Source: Algoriphagus alkaliphilus (GTDB taxonomy: Bacteria; Bacteroidota; Bacteroidia; Cytophagales; Cyclobacteriaceae). Taken from it: a stretch of DNA of 64,000 nt. Under the pieces are notes generated by a model. The model was given only the letters and a program-made list of their open reading frames with translations, had not been told where the DNA came from and ran no database searches. The stretch covers positions 1-64,000 of the forward strand of contig NZ_FMXE01000008.1 in the NCBI RefSeq assembly GCF_900103735.1. Direction: 5' to 3'. Every line of letters starts with the position of its first letter. The stretch's first letter is position 1. The position numbers and the translations under genes were made by a program. This document shows positions 16,254-25,328 of this stretch, piece after piece.

Positions 16254-16982
16254 CTACTTTAGAATTTGGTATTCCGAATATCGGTATTCTGCTCTAAGAA
16301 ACAGCCTTTCATTTTTTTCGTTCACCCGCCAGCTTTCGCGCTTGCCATGAAATTTGAACCCTTGTACTTCTTCCCTGCTAAGGTTATTAACCAGGCTTCG
16401 GTGATCTTTCAATTGCACTTCATTGCCCACCATCAGCGAAGTCACCGGGTCAAAATAATACCACCATACATCTGAATCCAGGCCATAATCGACTCGAATC
16501 ACCTCTACAACTTGCCCGCTTTCCAGCGATTTTTGCCCTTCATAGAATAGTTTTGTTCCTTCATCAAGCAATTTCCAAGGTTGAGCGACCGTATAAAATG
16601 CCGCATCGAAATCTTTCCTTTTCGAGGCGAGAAAACTCGGATTCTGAACCTCATTTTCTCCCATCAAATACCGCATCCGTGTTCCATCCCAAGAGACAAC
16701 ATGGATAATACTATCCTTGGTCCAGGTAATTTTGCCCTCAAAATAAGGTTTGAGCCTGAACTCATGCCATTGATCCAGTTCGCTTTCGATACTTCCATCC
16801 TCCAGGAGCAGCCTGGTCCATTTTCGGAACTTCAGACTGCTTACTTCGGACCAATTAGCTTCCCCACCATGGGCCTCAATGGATTTTTTCAAAAGGCTTT
16901 TTCCCTGCTTTTCTGCATTTGGAACACAAGAAAATTGAAGAAGAAAAACAAAGGCTAAGAGCAGCTGACAGCGAGTTCTCAT
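16254..16982 (-). CDS. DUF6503-like lipoprotein B
   Basis: 242 residues. The signal ends LQFSC (Cys19 lipidated). The opening KSLLKKSIEAHGGEANW matches the family's AHGG-type start, and a beta-rich body follows (KFRKWTRLLLEDGS, VIRVDYGLDSDVWWYYFD, YSEYQIL at the end). Its ATG overlaps the stop of the GT-C gene by four bases, so it is translationally coupled to the glycosyltransferase. The 159-bp gap to the next lipoprotein gene contains nested AT-rich inverted repeats (AAAATTGAAATA with its complement) and no promoter box I can support. Confidence 0.7.
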   Translation of the reverse strand: MRTRCQLLLAFVFLLQFSCVPNAEKQGKSLLKKSIEAHGGEANWSEVSSLKFRKWTRLLLEDGSIESELDQWHEFRLKPYFEGKITWTKDSIIHVVSWDGTRMRYLMGENEVQNPSFLASKRKDFDAAFYTVAQPWKLLDEGTKLFYEGQKSLESGQVVEVIRVDYGLDSDVWWYYFDPVTSLMVGNEVQLKDHRSLVNNLSREEVQGFKFHGKRESWRVNEKNERLFLRAEYRYSEYQILK

Positions 16983-18313
16983 CGGTTTAAATTAAGTTTT
17001 CTTTTTGGGCGAAAGTAATCCAGGTAAACCACTAGGAAAACGAGCAAATACTCGGCAAAAAGGAAAATCGGATTTTCCCTGAAGTCTGCATTTCCATAGG
17101 CATGATAAGAAAAAATTGCGGCAAAAGACCAAATCAAAAAAACGTTTTTATTGGTCAATAAGCTTAATCCCAAAGCCGGAATAATGTACCAGGGATGAAT
17201 GATTGGTTGCAAAATCAGGTAGATGAGATAAATCAAAACCCATAAATCCACCAATTCCGGGGTCGAATTGGGTCTTCTTTTCCAAGAGAAAAAGACAATC
17301 CCGATAAGGGTCGCGAGCGAAAGGATTTTAGTCAAAGTCTCGATAATGTTGTACCCCTGAATCCAAAAACCAACTTCCCGAAACAGGTAATAAAGGGAGG
17401 CATTGAACTCGAATTTTCCCTGATAGAGTCTGAGACTTTGGAAGAAATTCAGGTAAGATTGATCCCACCAAAGCCAGGCAAAACTCAGGATGACCGCGAT
17501 TGAAACTCCTGACCAAAACGCGAGGTCTTTCCGGGTTTGGGAAGAAAATAAGAAGGACGGAGCAAGCATCAAGGGCAGAAGTTTCACCCCAATGGCAAGC
17601 CCCCAAAACCCACCGGAAAGGGTCATTTTATTGGCTGTCATGCGATTAATACTCGCCAAAAGAAAAAGGAGCACCAAGCCCTCAAAGTGGAAATTTCCGG
17701 TAATTTCCAAGATTACCAAAGGATTGAACCAATAGAGAATTAAGAGGCTTTCAGGCTTTCGGAATGTGCGCAAAAGTCTCAAAAGCAGAAAAAACACACC
17801 AATTTCGCCCAGAAGCAAAATCAATCTTAAACCCATAAACCCATTCCAGACAAAGCCATTTGAAGCTTTTGCACCAATCCAAAAAACAGCCTGATTTAAT
17901 GGGGGATAGACTGAAAAGTAGTCTGGAGAATTGAGATTTTGAAAAAGCTGTTTCAGATAAGCATCATCCGGATTTTGGTTTTCCTCTTGCCATTCGCTTG
18001 GAATTTGTAGGTAGGGATTTTCGCCCATTTCCAATAATTCTCCATCCCAGAGGAATCGATAGACATCATCTGACCACTGTGGAGCGAAGCCAAAAACAGC
18101 CAGTCGAAATAGAATTCCGGACACAAAAATGCCTATCCAGTTTATTTTCTCCCCGGTAATCAAAAAAGCCAATCCCATCCCTGCAAAGAGCAATGAGAAA
18201 ATCAAAAAAGTGAGTGCGAATTCAGTTCGTGGGATTTGGGCTAAAATAAAAAGCAATCCAGCCATCAGCGGGACTACAAGATAGATCAGCCATTGTTTTA
18301 GCTTCGGATTCAA
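16979..18313 (-). CDS. GT-C polytopic mannosyltransferase-like protein
   Basis: 444 residues with about ten to twelve hydrophobic segments. The loop APQWSDDVYRFLWDGELLEMGENPYL carries the acidic DD motif and the ENPY string typical of polyprenyl-phosphate-sugar-dependent GT-C enzymes. PDYFSVYPPLNQAVFW and NPLVILEITGNFHFEG are also family-like (PIG-M/GT87-type mannosyltransferases). The start is TTG within a TTGA overlap with the preceding stop, so translation is coupled. It probably transfers a sugar from a polyprenyl-phosphate donor on the outer face of the inner membrane. Confidence 0.78.
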   Translation of the reverse strand: MNPKLKQWLIYLVVPLMAGLLFILAQIPRTEFALTFLIFSLLFAGMGLAFLITGEKINWIGIFVSGILFRLAVFGFAPQWSDDVYRFLWDGELLEMGENPYLQIPSEWQEENQNPDDAYLKQLFQNLNSPDYFSVYPPLNQAVFWIGAKASNGFVWNGFMGLRLILLLGEIGVFFLLLRLLRTFRKPESLLILYWFNPLVILEITGNFHFEGLVLLFLLASINRMTANKMTLSGGFWGLAIGVKLLPLMLAPSFLFSSQTRKDLAFWSGVSIAVILSFAWLWWDQSYLNFFQSLRLYQGKFEFNASLYYLFREVGFWIQGYNIIETLTKILSLATLIGIVFFSWKRRPNSTPELVDLWVLIYLIYLILQPIIHPWYIIPALGLSLLTNKNVFLIWSFAAIFSYHAYGNADFRENPIFLFAEYLLVFLVVYLDYFRPKRKLNLNR

Positions 18314-19194
18314 AGCCCCAAATCCTTTCTCAATGGCTCATAAACCTTCTCATTTTTATTCCAATAATCCATCATTTGCATCGTGGACCGAGTCGCTGTT
18401 GTCACTTCTTGTTGACCGTTGGTTTTGGTCCAAGTTTCGGTAAAACCGAGGATTTCATACGGGAAAAATTGCTGGTATCGGATCGTGATTTTACGACCGA
18501 TTTCATTGTAAACCACCTCAATCTCTGCCTGATTAGAGCCAAGCTCTTTTTTGGAAGTGGTAGCCTGCTCGGCCTTCAGAGGAATATGGGCAAAGCGCTG
18601 AAAAATCAGACTGGGGATTAATTTTTGATTTCCCATCGGGACCAAGTCGGGATTTAGCCGAATCAGGTTGAATAGCTCCTCCTCAGCCATCGCATTGAGT
18701 TTGGACTCGGTATCGCCTTCCGACTCGAAATAGGAAAACTGCTTCGCATGATAGTTTCCGTTTTTGAAATTGAGCTGGGTAAATGCCTGACCACACCATT
18801 CGGTCACAGAAGCTGTGAGTTTGGGCGAATGGACCTCGTCATATATAGGTGTAAAAACCGAGAGCATGGTGTTGTAGGGATAAACACCGGTCAGAAATTC
18901 CCGCGTCATATTGAGTTTGATCACTTTCTGGGCGTCAGCGCGATTGTCCTCCGGCTTATCCAATTTGACCTGTTTCTTCCTGGAAAAATCTTCCGTAACA
19001 AAAATCATCACTGCTTTTCCGCCCCTGACTTCGCCATATCTACTTTGCTGCAGGTCGTATACGTTGATTTCCGCTTTTCCCTGATACCAATATCCGGCAA
19101 ACTGGGTTTCATCCACGCCTTTACGGCTGGAGGAGCTGCAAGCCGAAAAGAGAGGAATCATTACTATAAAGAGCCCAAATAGCTTATTTTTCAT
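18310..19194 (-). CDS. Bacteroidetes lipoprotein of unknown function
   Basis: 294 residues with lipobox LFSAC (Cys19) followed by a Ser-rich linker SSSSRKG. The rest is soluble and without a catalytic motif I recognise. Notable strings are WYQGKAEINVYDLQQSRYGE near residue 36 and FPYEILGFTETWTK near the C-terminus. Relatives in this phylum are often labelled 'septum formation inhibitor Maf', but no Maf nucleotide-pyrophosphatase motif is visible, so I do not use that name. Its stop overlaps the TTG of the GT-C gene, making them one transcription unit. Confidence 0.65.
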   Translation of the reverse strand: MKNKLFGLFIVMIPLFSACSSSSRKGVDETQFAGYWYQGKAEINVYDLQQSRYGEVRGGKAVMIFVTEDFSRKKQVKLDKPEDNRADAQKVIKLNMTREFLTGVYPYNTMLSVFTPIYDEVHSPKLTASVTEWCGQAFTQLNFKNGNYHAKQFSYFESEGDTESKLNAMAEEELFNLIRLNPDLVPMGNQKLIPSLIFQRFAHIPLKAEQATTSKKELGSNQAEIEVVYNEIGRKITIRYQQFFPYEILGFTETWTKTNGQQEVTTATRSTMQMMDYWNKNEKVYEPLRKDLGL

Positions 19195-19232
19195 TATCTA
19201 TTCAATGTTTTGACCAAGCAGGCCGATCCTAT

Positions 19233-20063
19233 TTAGTTGATTTTTTTTAGACTCACACTATTGACCAAAGATGTCATTTGTGTTATAGCAATCTGGTTGA
19301 GTTGAAGCAAACGATCCGACGATTCCAAGCCCTGACGGATCAATACCGCATTGATACTTTCCAGATTTGAAAGTACAACCAATTGCTCTAATGTGGCAAA
19401 ATCCCGGATTTTACCTTTCGCCTCAGGATTCTCAGTTCTCCATTCTGCGGCCGTCATACCAAAGAGTGCTAAGTTCAAAAAATCTGCTTCGGAAGCATAA
19501 ACCATGGAAGGATTTGAAGTGATTCTTTTTGGGATGAGCTTTTCTTTAATGGCATCGGTATGGATTGTATAGTTGACTTTGGCAAGAGTCCGCTGGAGAT
19601 TCCAGTCTAGTTTTTGGCGATTGTTTTCGTCTTCTTTTAGGCGCTGGAATTCTTTAATAAGATATAACTTGAACTCTGCACTGATCGCTGAGCCAAACTC
19701 AAATGCAATGTCCTTGTGGGCATAAGTACCCCCATATCGCCCTGCCTTTGAAAAAATTCCAATCGCATTGGTTTTTTCTACCCAATTCATCGGACTTAAC
19801 ACAAATGATGGTAAACCAGCCTGAGTTTTAAAGTGGTCAAATTCGACCACTTTAAAGTTTGGATTGTAAATTTTTTCCCATGAACCCAGAAACTCAAGTG
19901 TGTATCGAGTTCTTATCCAATTTTTGATCACATCCGCAGCCCGGCTTTCGTCAGTTTTGGCCTTAGCCATATCTGTTAGGCAGATATAATCTTGACCTTT
20001 GATATCAGTGATCGATACATTGATTTTCTGTACTTCTATAGCCTTACTACTTGCCATATTCAT
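19233..20063 (-). CDS. KilA-N domain protein
   Basis: About 276 residues from ATG 20063; an in-frame TTG one codon upstream is rejected. The N-terminal KilA-N domain is recognisable: DYICLTDMAKAK near 26-37, then VIKNWIRTRYTLEFLGSWE and the downstream GRYGGTYAHKDIAFEFGSAISAEF block. KilA-N domains bind DNA and are typical of phage and large DNA-virus proteins, although stand-alone chromosomal copies exist in Bacteroidetes. The C-terminal half is helical without a clear nuclease motif. It interrupts an otherwise envelope-glycan gene block and is flanked by 38-bp and 154-bp gaps, suggesting a separate insertion. Confidence 0.85.
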   Translation of the reverse strand: MNMASSKAIEVQKINVSITDIKGQDYICLTDMAKAKTDESRAADVIKNWIRTRYTLEFLGSWEKIYNPNFKVVEFDHFKTQAGLPSFVLSPMNWVEKTNAIGIFSKAGRYGGTYAHKDIAFEFGSAISAEFKLYLIKEFQRLKEDENNRQKLDWNLQRTLAKVNYTIHTDAIKEKLIPKRITSNPSMVYASEADFLNLALFGMTAAEWRTENPEAKGKIRDFATLEQLVVLSNLESINAVLIRQGLESSDRLLQLNQIAITQMTSLVNSVSLKKIN

Positions 20064-20217
20064 CAAATTTGGAAAAGTACACCTTCAATTCAAACATAAA
20101 TTCAACTTAAAAGAATCTCGTCCAATTAAAATTGAGAAAAATTTCCCTCTAAAAACAAAAGAAAATTATTGAAAATGAATTTCCTCACCTATTCAAGTTT
20201 GAAGATCAAACCTTGAT

Positions 20218-20910
20218 TCACCAGTACTTAAAGATCGTAAAAATAATTTTATACCCTGCGCCAAAGACCCCTTTCACAGTCCCGCTGACTTTAGAGACTC
20301 CGATGCGCTTGCGGTAGTTTACGGGAACTTCGGTGTAGCGAAGACCAGCCTTGTGCGCTTTGATTTGCATTTCGATTGTCCATCCAAAGTTCTGATCAAC
20401 CATATTCAGGTGGAGAAGCTTTTGCCAATCTATCGCGCGAAAAGGGCCCAAGTCCGAGAATTTAGCTCCTTGAATGTACTTCATCATTGTAGTCGCCAGC
20501 CAATTCCCGAAGACTTGAGGAAAGGTCATCGACCCAGCTTCCCGCTTTCCCAAAGCTCTTGAACCAATCACCATATCGGCTTTTCCGTCTAGAATCGGTT
20601 GTACCAATTCGAGCATCTCATGCGGGTAGTCACTGTAATCTCCATCCAAGAACACCACGATATCGGGTTGGATTTCCTGCGTTTTAATCCAATCCATTGC
20701 CGTGAGGCAGGCTTTACCGTAGCCTTTTTGAGCCTCAAATACGACCACTGCGCCGGCTGAATGGGCTGCATTTCCGGTTTGATCGGTGGAATTGTTATTT
20801 GCGACCACGATGTGCCGCACCATTTCAGGAATCTCTGCGATGACTTTTGGGATTGACTTTTCTTCGTTATAAGCAGGAATAATGACGTCAATGATCGGGG
20901 GATTTTGCAT
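20218..20910 (-). CDS. GT2 glycosyltransferase, dolichyl/polyprenyl-phosphate sugar synthase-like
   Basis: 230 residues. The DPM1-like GT2 fold is clear: IIPAYNEEKSIP at the N-terminus, ANNNSTDQTG, KGYGKACLTAMDW, the DxD-type FLDGDYSDYP near residue 90, GSRALGKREAGSM and GPFRAI. No C-terminal membrane helices are present. Such enzymes transfer a sugar from GDP-Man or UDP-Glc to polyprenyl phosphate. That fits the downstream GT-C gene, which would use the product. It lies 9 bp after the preceding GT2 gene, so it is in the same operon. Confidence 0.88.
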   Translation of the reverse strand: MQNPPIIDVIIPAYNEEKSIPKVIAEIPEMVRHIVVANNNSTDQTGNAAHSAGAVVVFEAQKGYGKACLTAMDWIKTQEIQPDIVVFLDGDYSDYPHEMLELVQPILDGKADMVIGSRALGKREAGSMTFPQVFGNWLATTMMKYIQGAKFSDLGPFRAIDWQKLLHLNMVDQNFGWTIEMQIKAHKAGLRYTEVPVNYRKRIGVSKVSGTVKGVFGAGYKIIFTIFKYW

Positions 20911-20919
20911 CAGCAGGAA

Positions 20920-22389
20920 TTAGCGACCGAGGCCGTAAGATTTAAACGAGGTGATGAAAACAAGCGTGTAGCCAAACGCCAACATGCCATGAAAGGGAAG
21001 GAAAATAAAGTTGTTCTCCTGAAAAGCCAGCCACACCATTCCCCAAAAAACCAAAGCCAAGCCTCCTTCAAACCAAGTGGTGACCGGCATCCGGTGGAGG
21101 AGGTATCGATTGCTTGAAAGTTTCACTTTTCCCGACTCTAGATTGAATTTAGGCGTGCGGATAAATGGTGATTTTTTTCCTGACAATCCTTCCCATACAG
21201 CTTGAGTATTGTGCAAAGCCAGTCCCATAGAGACGGACAAGAACAGTGGCAACTGCCATATCACACCCAAAGCAGAGCTGGCGAATGATCGCTTCCCGTA
21301 GAAAAAAGATACCAGATAAACCGCAGCTATAATGACAAATCCTACGAGAAATATCCCGGAGATGCGTACCCAAACCTCTGGAACCAAACCTTTTTGACCT
21401 GCCCACCATACTCCAATGCTGCTCAAACTCGTCACCAGTACTGCGATGAAAATCGCTGAATTGAAAAGATGGGCGAATGAGTGGAATTTAACCCGAAAAG
21501 GAAGCTTTTCCTGACTCACAGCTGCTGCATGCTTCATGGCACATTCGGCACCACCTTTGGTCCAGCGGAATTGTTGGGACTTGATAGCGGACATGACAGG
21601 GGGTAATTCAGCGGGAGATTCGATTTCGGGGCGGTAGACAAACACCCAGCCTTTTCGCTGGGCCCGATAGCTAAGATCTAGATCTTCCGTCAATGTATCG
21701 TCATGCCAGTTGCCGGCATCATAAATGCAGCTTTTCCGCCATATCCCTCCTGTCCCATTGAAATTGATGAATGCGCCCTGATGATTCCTCCCCATTTGTT
21801 CGATGAAGAAATGAGCATCCAATGCAAAGGCCTGCAATCGGGTGAGAATCGAGTAATTTTGGTTGAGGTGCGTCCAGCGCGTCTGCACCATTCCTGTTTT
21901 TTCGGAGGAAAAATAGGGAATAGTCTGCATCAGAAAGTCCGGATCCGGCACAAAATCCGCGTCAAAAATGGCTATAAATTCTCCGGTTGCTTTTTCCAGG
22001 CCTTCCCGCAAGGCTCCGGATTTGAAGCCTTTTCTGTCAATTCGGTGAATGTATTGAAAGTTGATTTCGGGATAGTGTTTTAGCTTTTCCTTGATCAAAT
22101 CCACTGTCTGATCCGTGCTGTCGTCCAGCAATTGGATCTGAAGCAATTCTTTGGGGTAATTAAGCTTTGCGACAGCATCTATCAATCGCTCCACGACATA
22201 AAGCTCGTTGAATACGGGAAGCTGAACGGTTACTTTTGGCCAGGTTTCGGGAGATTTTTTTGGAACTTTGTCCCATTCTTTTCTGGCCTGAAGAAAATGA
22301 AAAAGCAAATGTCCCTGCGCCAAACTGTAAATCAGAATAAAAAGCATACCCAAGGCATACAGGCCGCACAGGAAATAAAGGAAAATCAT
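20920..22389 (-). CDS. cellulose-synthase-like GT2 processive glycosyltransferase
   Basis: 489 residues. An N-terminal membrane helix is followed by a cytosolic GT2 domain with VTVQLPVFNE, LDDSTDQT near 88, FDADFVPD near 138, LTEDLDLSYR near 230 and QQFRW near 273. These are the D, DxD, TED and QxxRW signature of processive synthases. Four to five C-terminal membrane helices follow. No PilZ domain is seen, so there is no visible cyclic-di-GMP control. It abuts the polyferredoxin gene with no spacer (22389/22390), an unusual glycan-redox pairing that implies co-transcription. Confidence 0.88.
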   Translation of the reverse strand: MIFLYFLCGLYALGMLFILIYSLAQGHLLFHFLQARKEWDKVPKKSPETWPKVTVQLPVFNELYVVERLIDAVAKLNYPKELLQIQLLDDSTDQTVDLIKEKLKHYPEINFQYIHRIDRKGFKSGALREGLEKATGEFIAIFDADFVPDPDFLMQTIPYFSSEKTGMVQTRWTHLNQNYSILTRLQAFALDAHFFIEQMGRNHQGAFINFNGTGGIWRKSCIYDAGNWHDDTLTEDLDLSYRAQRKGWVFVYRPEIESPAELPPVMSAIKSQQFRWTKGGAECAMKHAAAVSQEKLPFRVKFHSFAHLFNSAIFIAVLVTSLSSIGVWWAGQKGLVPEVWVRISGIFLVGFVIIAAVYLVSFFYGKRSFASSALGVIWQLPLFLSVSMGLALHNTQAVWEGLSGKKSPFIRTPKFNLESGKVKLSSNRYLLHRMPVTTWFEGGLALVFWGMVWLAFQENNFIFLPFHGMLAFGYTLVFITSFKSYGLGR

Positions 22390-23934
22390 TTATGCGTGGA
22401 TCTTGATGGAGTCATTGCCGATAATAATCGGCAAGTCATTGATACGGTTTTCCTCTGGTCCATTTTCCAACTTCAGCACTCCACGCGGACAGACTGCAGA
22501 ACAAACTCCACATCCAACACAGGAAGAGCGCACAATGTTTTGGCCCCGCTGGGCATACCACCGCACGTCAATACCCATCTCACAATACGTGGAACAGTTG
22601 CCACATGAAATACATTGCCCCCCATTGGTGGTAATCCGAAAGCGGGATTTAAATCGCTGAACAATACCCAAATATGCTGCTAAAGGACATCCAAATCGGC
22701 ACCAAACTCTGTTTCCCATAAAAGGATAAAAGCCCGTTCCCACCACACCAGCGAAAGCTGAACCTATTGCAAAACCGTAAAACGAATGTAGCTGGTTAGT
22801 TACATTTCCCAAAAAACTAAAGCCTGAAAAGTAATTGGCAATCGTCACTCCTGTCATCACCACTGCCAATACCAAAACAGAATGGACGATCCATCGTTCA
22901 TATTTCCAGGCCTTAACGGACTTGTCAGAAAGCTGCCGAAAGGGATCTCCAACTGTCTCCGCCAGACCTCCACATCCGCAAACCCAGGAGCAATACCATC
23001 TTTTACCAAAGAAGTAGGTGAAAACCGGAACTCCAATGATGATCAGCAAGATCCCCCAAATCAACATAAACATCCCTACTCCGCCACTGGAGAGAAATGT
23101 AGCGATCTGATAATCGTAGAAAAAATCGTAATCGAGTGGCCAGATATTTTTGAAATCGAAATAAGGCTGATTGAGCAAAACAAGAACCTCAGGAATCAGA
23201 AAAGCAAAAGCAGTCTGAAAAAACATCACCGAAGCTGTGCGAAGTTGTTGGTATTTATTGCCCCGATACTTTCGGAACATTCGTATTCCCATGACGATAA
23301 TCGCCAGCGTGTAAATCAAGCCATAGAGAAACCATTGACTCGCCGGATTGCCTGAAATCATCTCCGAAATCGGATTGACCATCCAGACAAGATTGACCAA
23401 ATAGGCCGGAAACCAGTACAACACCACGTAAAACAGAATCAGAAAGAAGCCTGTAATCATTCCGATCCAACCTCTGTTTTTTAGCTTGGAATGGAAAATT
23501 CCATTGTTCTTGATTCCCTCGGGCTCGTCTGCATGTTGGCGGAAATTGTATAAAAAGCCACCTAAAACAGCCAAACCAATCGCCAGCGCAAAGAAAAGCC
23601 ATGGACTGTCACGCACGGGACTTTTCAATCCGGCCTTTGCCAAGGCAAAACTGTAATCATCCCAAATGACTTCATCCCAAAGTTGCTGGGACTTTAAATC
23701 ATCATTGTATGCATCGAATTTTTCTCCGAAAGCAGAAAGAAAGGTAAAGTTGGAACTGTATTCCTGCCCATACATGGGCGCAAGGATTTCAGCCATTTTA
23801 TCCTGATGAATAGCCTTGGTGTTTGCTTTTACCAGTTCTTCGGAAAGGCTGTAAGTTCCCAAAAACGGAATGACCAGAAAGGTGGTCAAACCAACCAAAA
23901 ACAATCCCAAACCGATTTTTTCAATCCAAGTCAT
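22390..23934 (-). CDS. membrane polyferredoxin (NapH/MauN/RdxA-type 4Fe-4S protein)
   Basis: 514 residues. About six to eight membrane helices carry the NapH-like cysteine pairs YCSWVCGCGGLAETVGDP and WCRFGCPLAAYLG. They are followed by two C-terminal [4Fe-4S] ferredoxin motifs, CISCGNCSTYCEMG and CVGCGVCSAVCPRG. An N-terminal extracytoplasmic loop of about 100 residues precedes the core. The family moves electrons between quinol or soluble donors and periplasmic acceptors. Its start overlaps the stop of the FAD oxidoreductase gene (ATGA), so the two probably form a redox pair: flavoprotein donor, membrane conduit. Confidence 0.88.
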   Translation of the reverse strand: MTWIEKIGLGLFLVGLTTFLVIPFLGTYSLSEELVKANTKAIHQDKMAEILAPMYGQEYSSNFTFLSAFGEKFDAYNDDLKSQQLWDEVIWDDYSFALAKAGLKSPVRDSPWLFFALAIGLAVLGGFLYNFRQHADEPEGIKNNGIFHSKLKNRGWIGMITGFFLILFYVVLYWFPAYLVNLVWMVNPISEMISGNPASQWFLYGLIYTLAIIVMGIRMFRKYRGNKYQQLRTASVMFFQTAFAFLIPEVLVLLNQPYFDFKNIWPLDYDFFYDYQIATFLSSGGVGMFMLIWGILLIIIGVPVFTYFFGKRWYCSWVCGCGGLAETVGDPFRQLSDKSVKAWKYERWIVHSVLVLAVVMTGVTIANYFSGFSFLGNVTNQLHSFYGFAIGSAFAGVVGTGFYPFMGNRVWCRFGCPLAAYLGIVQRFKSRFRITTNGGQCISCGNCSTYCEMGIDVRWYAQRGQNIVRSSCVGCGVCSAVCPRGVLKLENGPEENRINDLPIIIGNDSIKIHA

Positions 23935-25286
23935 ACCTTCGCGCCGAATAGTTTTTGAATGAATGTTTTTTTCGAAGGGTGGAAATTTCCTCCAAATTCA
24001 GCTTTGAACGCTTCCTGAATTGAAATGTAATATGGTGCGAAAAACTCAGGGTCGAAATTCGCGTGATTGAGACGGTCCATGACTTTTCCACCAGACCACT
24101 TCTCACGGATTGCCCGATCCATCACTTCGTGACGAAGTCGGAACCCAAAATTATTTACTCCGAGGACTTTCCCCTCCAAATCCATCAACATGCGGAAACT
24201 TACTTTACCGGAGGAATGCTCCCAATAGAAATTTTTCAATTGACCTACTTCCCATGTGGCCGGGACTGTACCGTAAGTTTGATATTCGATATCAAGGAAT
24301 TTTGCAGAGTTGAACCAGACTCCCGGTCGATATGGAACGGGTTCATGGCAGAGATTATGCGCCAAAGTCTCTCCATGCATCCTGCCTGTGTACCAAACCT
24401 GCTCGATCGGGCGGCGATCCGGTGCAGGCACTTTGTCAAATTCCGCGCAATCGCCGATGGCATAGACATCAGGCACGTTAGTCCGGAAGTATTCATCCAC
24501 CTTGACTCCCCGGTCGACTTCCAAGTCAGTATTTTTCAGAAACTCAATATTCGGGGTGACTCCGGCTGTAAGTCCCACAAACTGGCAATCGATCTTTTCG
24601 CCTTTGGATGTGATGACTTCGGAAACCCGTCCACTTGAATCGGAAAGAATCTCTTTCAATTCGCACTCCAGGCGCAGATCAATGTGATGCTCCAAGATAT
24701 GTCTTCCGACGAGTTCAGACTCTTCCTTTGGCAAAATGTTATTCCAAAAACCGCACTCACGAACCAGAAAGGTCACCGGGATCTTTTTATAAGCTAGCAT
24801 TTCAGCCATTTCAATTCCAATCAAGCCTCCTCCCACGATGACAGCACGCTGGATTCCGGACTGCGTATTTTCTTCCATTAGCTCCAGGTCTTGCTTTGAA
24901 TACAATCCCTGAACCCCTATTAATTCTTGGCCCGGCCAGCCAAATTTATTAGGCTTAGAACCTGTGGCTATCACCAAGGTGTCGTAAGGGAGCGTCTCTC
25001 CCGACTTGAACACCAAGGATTTTTTGGCGAAATCGACCGTTTCCACCCAAGCCTCTTTGAGCGCGATTCGGCTTTTGTCCCAAAAGTGGTTTTCATAAGG
25101 CTGCGTATGCTCGAATTTCATGTGCCCCATGAAGACATACATCAGAGCAGTTCTGGAAAAGAAGTATTTGGATTCACCCGAAATCACCGTTATCCTGACG
25201 CTGCTATCCATTTTCCGGAGATTTCGGGCACAGGTGACACCCGAGATTCCGTTGCCGATAATGACTACATGAGGACTTTGAGGCAT
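23931..25286 (-). CDS. FAD-dependent NAD(P)H oxidoreductase (pyridine nucleotide-disulfide type)
   Basis: 451 residues. The FAD-binding GNGISGVTCARNL is at the N-terminus, the NAD-binding VGGGLIGIEMAEML near residue 150, and the second FAD motif VYAIGDCAEF near 275. No CxxxxC redox disulfide is present, so it is more like a ferredoxin- or NADH-dehydrogenase-type flavoprotein than a thioredoxin reductase. The C-terminal about 130 residues differ from standard reductases and may dock the partner. It is coupled by overlap to the polyferredoxin gene and probably feeds it electrons from NAD(P)H. First gene of the block. Confidence 0.88.
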   Translation of the reverse strand: MPQSPHVVIIGNGISGVTCARNLRKMDSSVRITVISGESKYFFSRTALMYVFMGHMKFEHTQPYENHFWDKSRIALKEAWVETVDFAKKSLVFKSGETLPYDTLVIATGSKPNKFGWPGQELIGVQGLYSKQDLELMEENTQSGIQRAVIVGGGLIGIEMAEMLAYKKIPVTFLVRECGFWNNILPKEESELVGRHILEHHIDLRLECELKEILSDSSGRVSEVITSKGEKIDCQFVGLTAGVTPNIEFLKNTDLEVDRGVKVDEYFRTNVPDVYAIGDCAEFDKVPAPDRRPIEQVWYTGRMHGETLAHNLCHEPVPYRPGVWFNSAKFLDIEYQTYGTVPATWEVGQLKNFYWEHSSGKVSFRMLMDLEGKVLGVNNFGFRLRHEVMDRAIREKWSGGKVMDRLNHANFDPEFFAPYYISIQEAFKAEFGGNFHPSKKTFIQKLFGAKV

Positions 25287-25328
25287 TGTTTTGAAAATAG
25301 TTGAGAAAAGTTACCGAAAAGGTTTTAG

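Noticed and set aside
18310..19194. Maf septum-formation inhibitor annotation
   Set aside because: The protein is a lipoprotein without Maf nucleotide-pyrophosphatase motifs.
24063..24638. 191-codon antisense frame in the FAD oxidoreductase gene
   Set aside because: It lies opposite FAD/NAD motifs and has no start context or homology.
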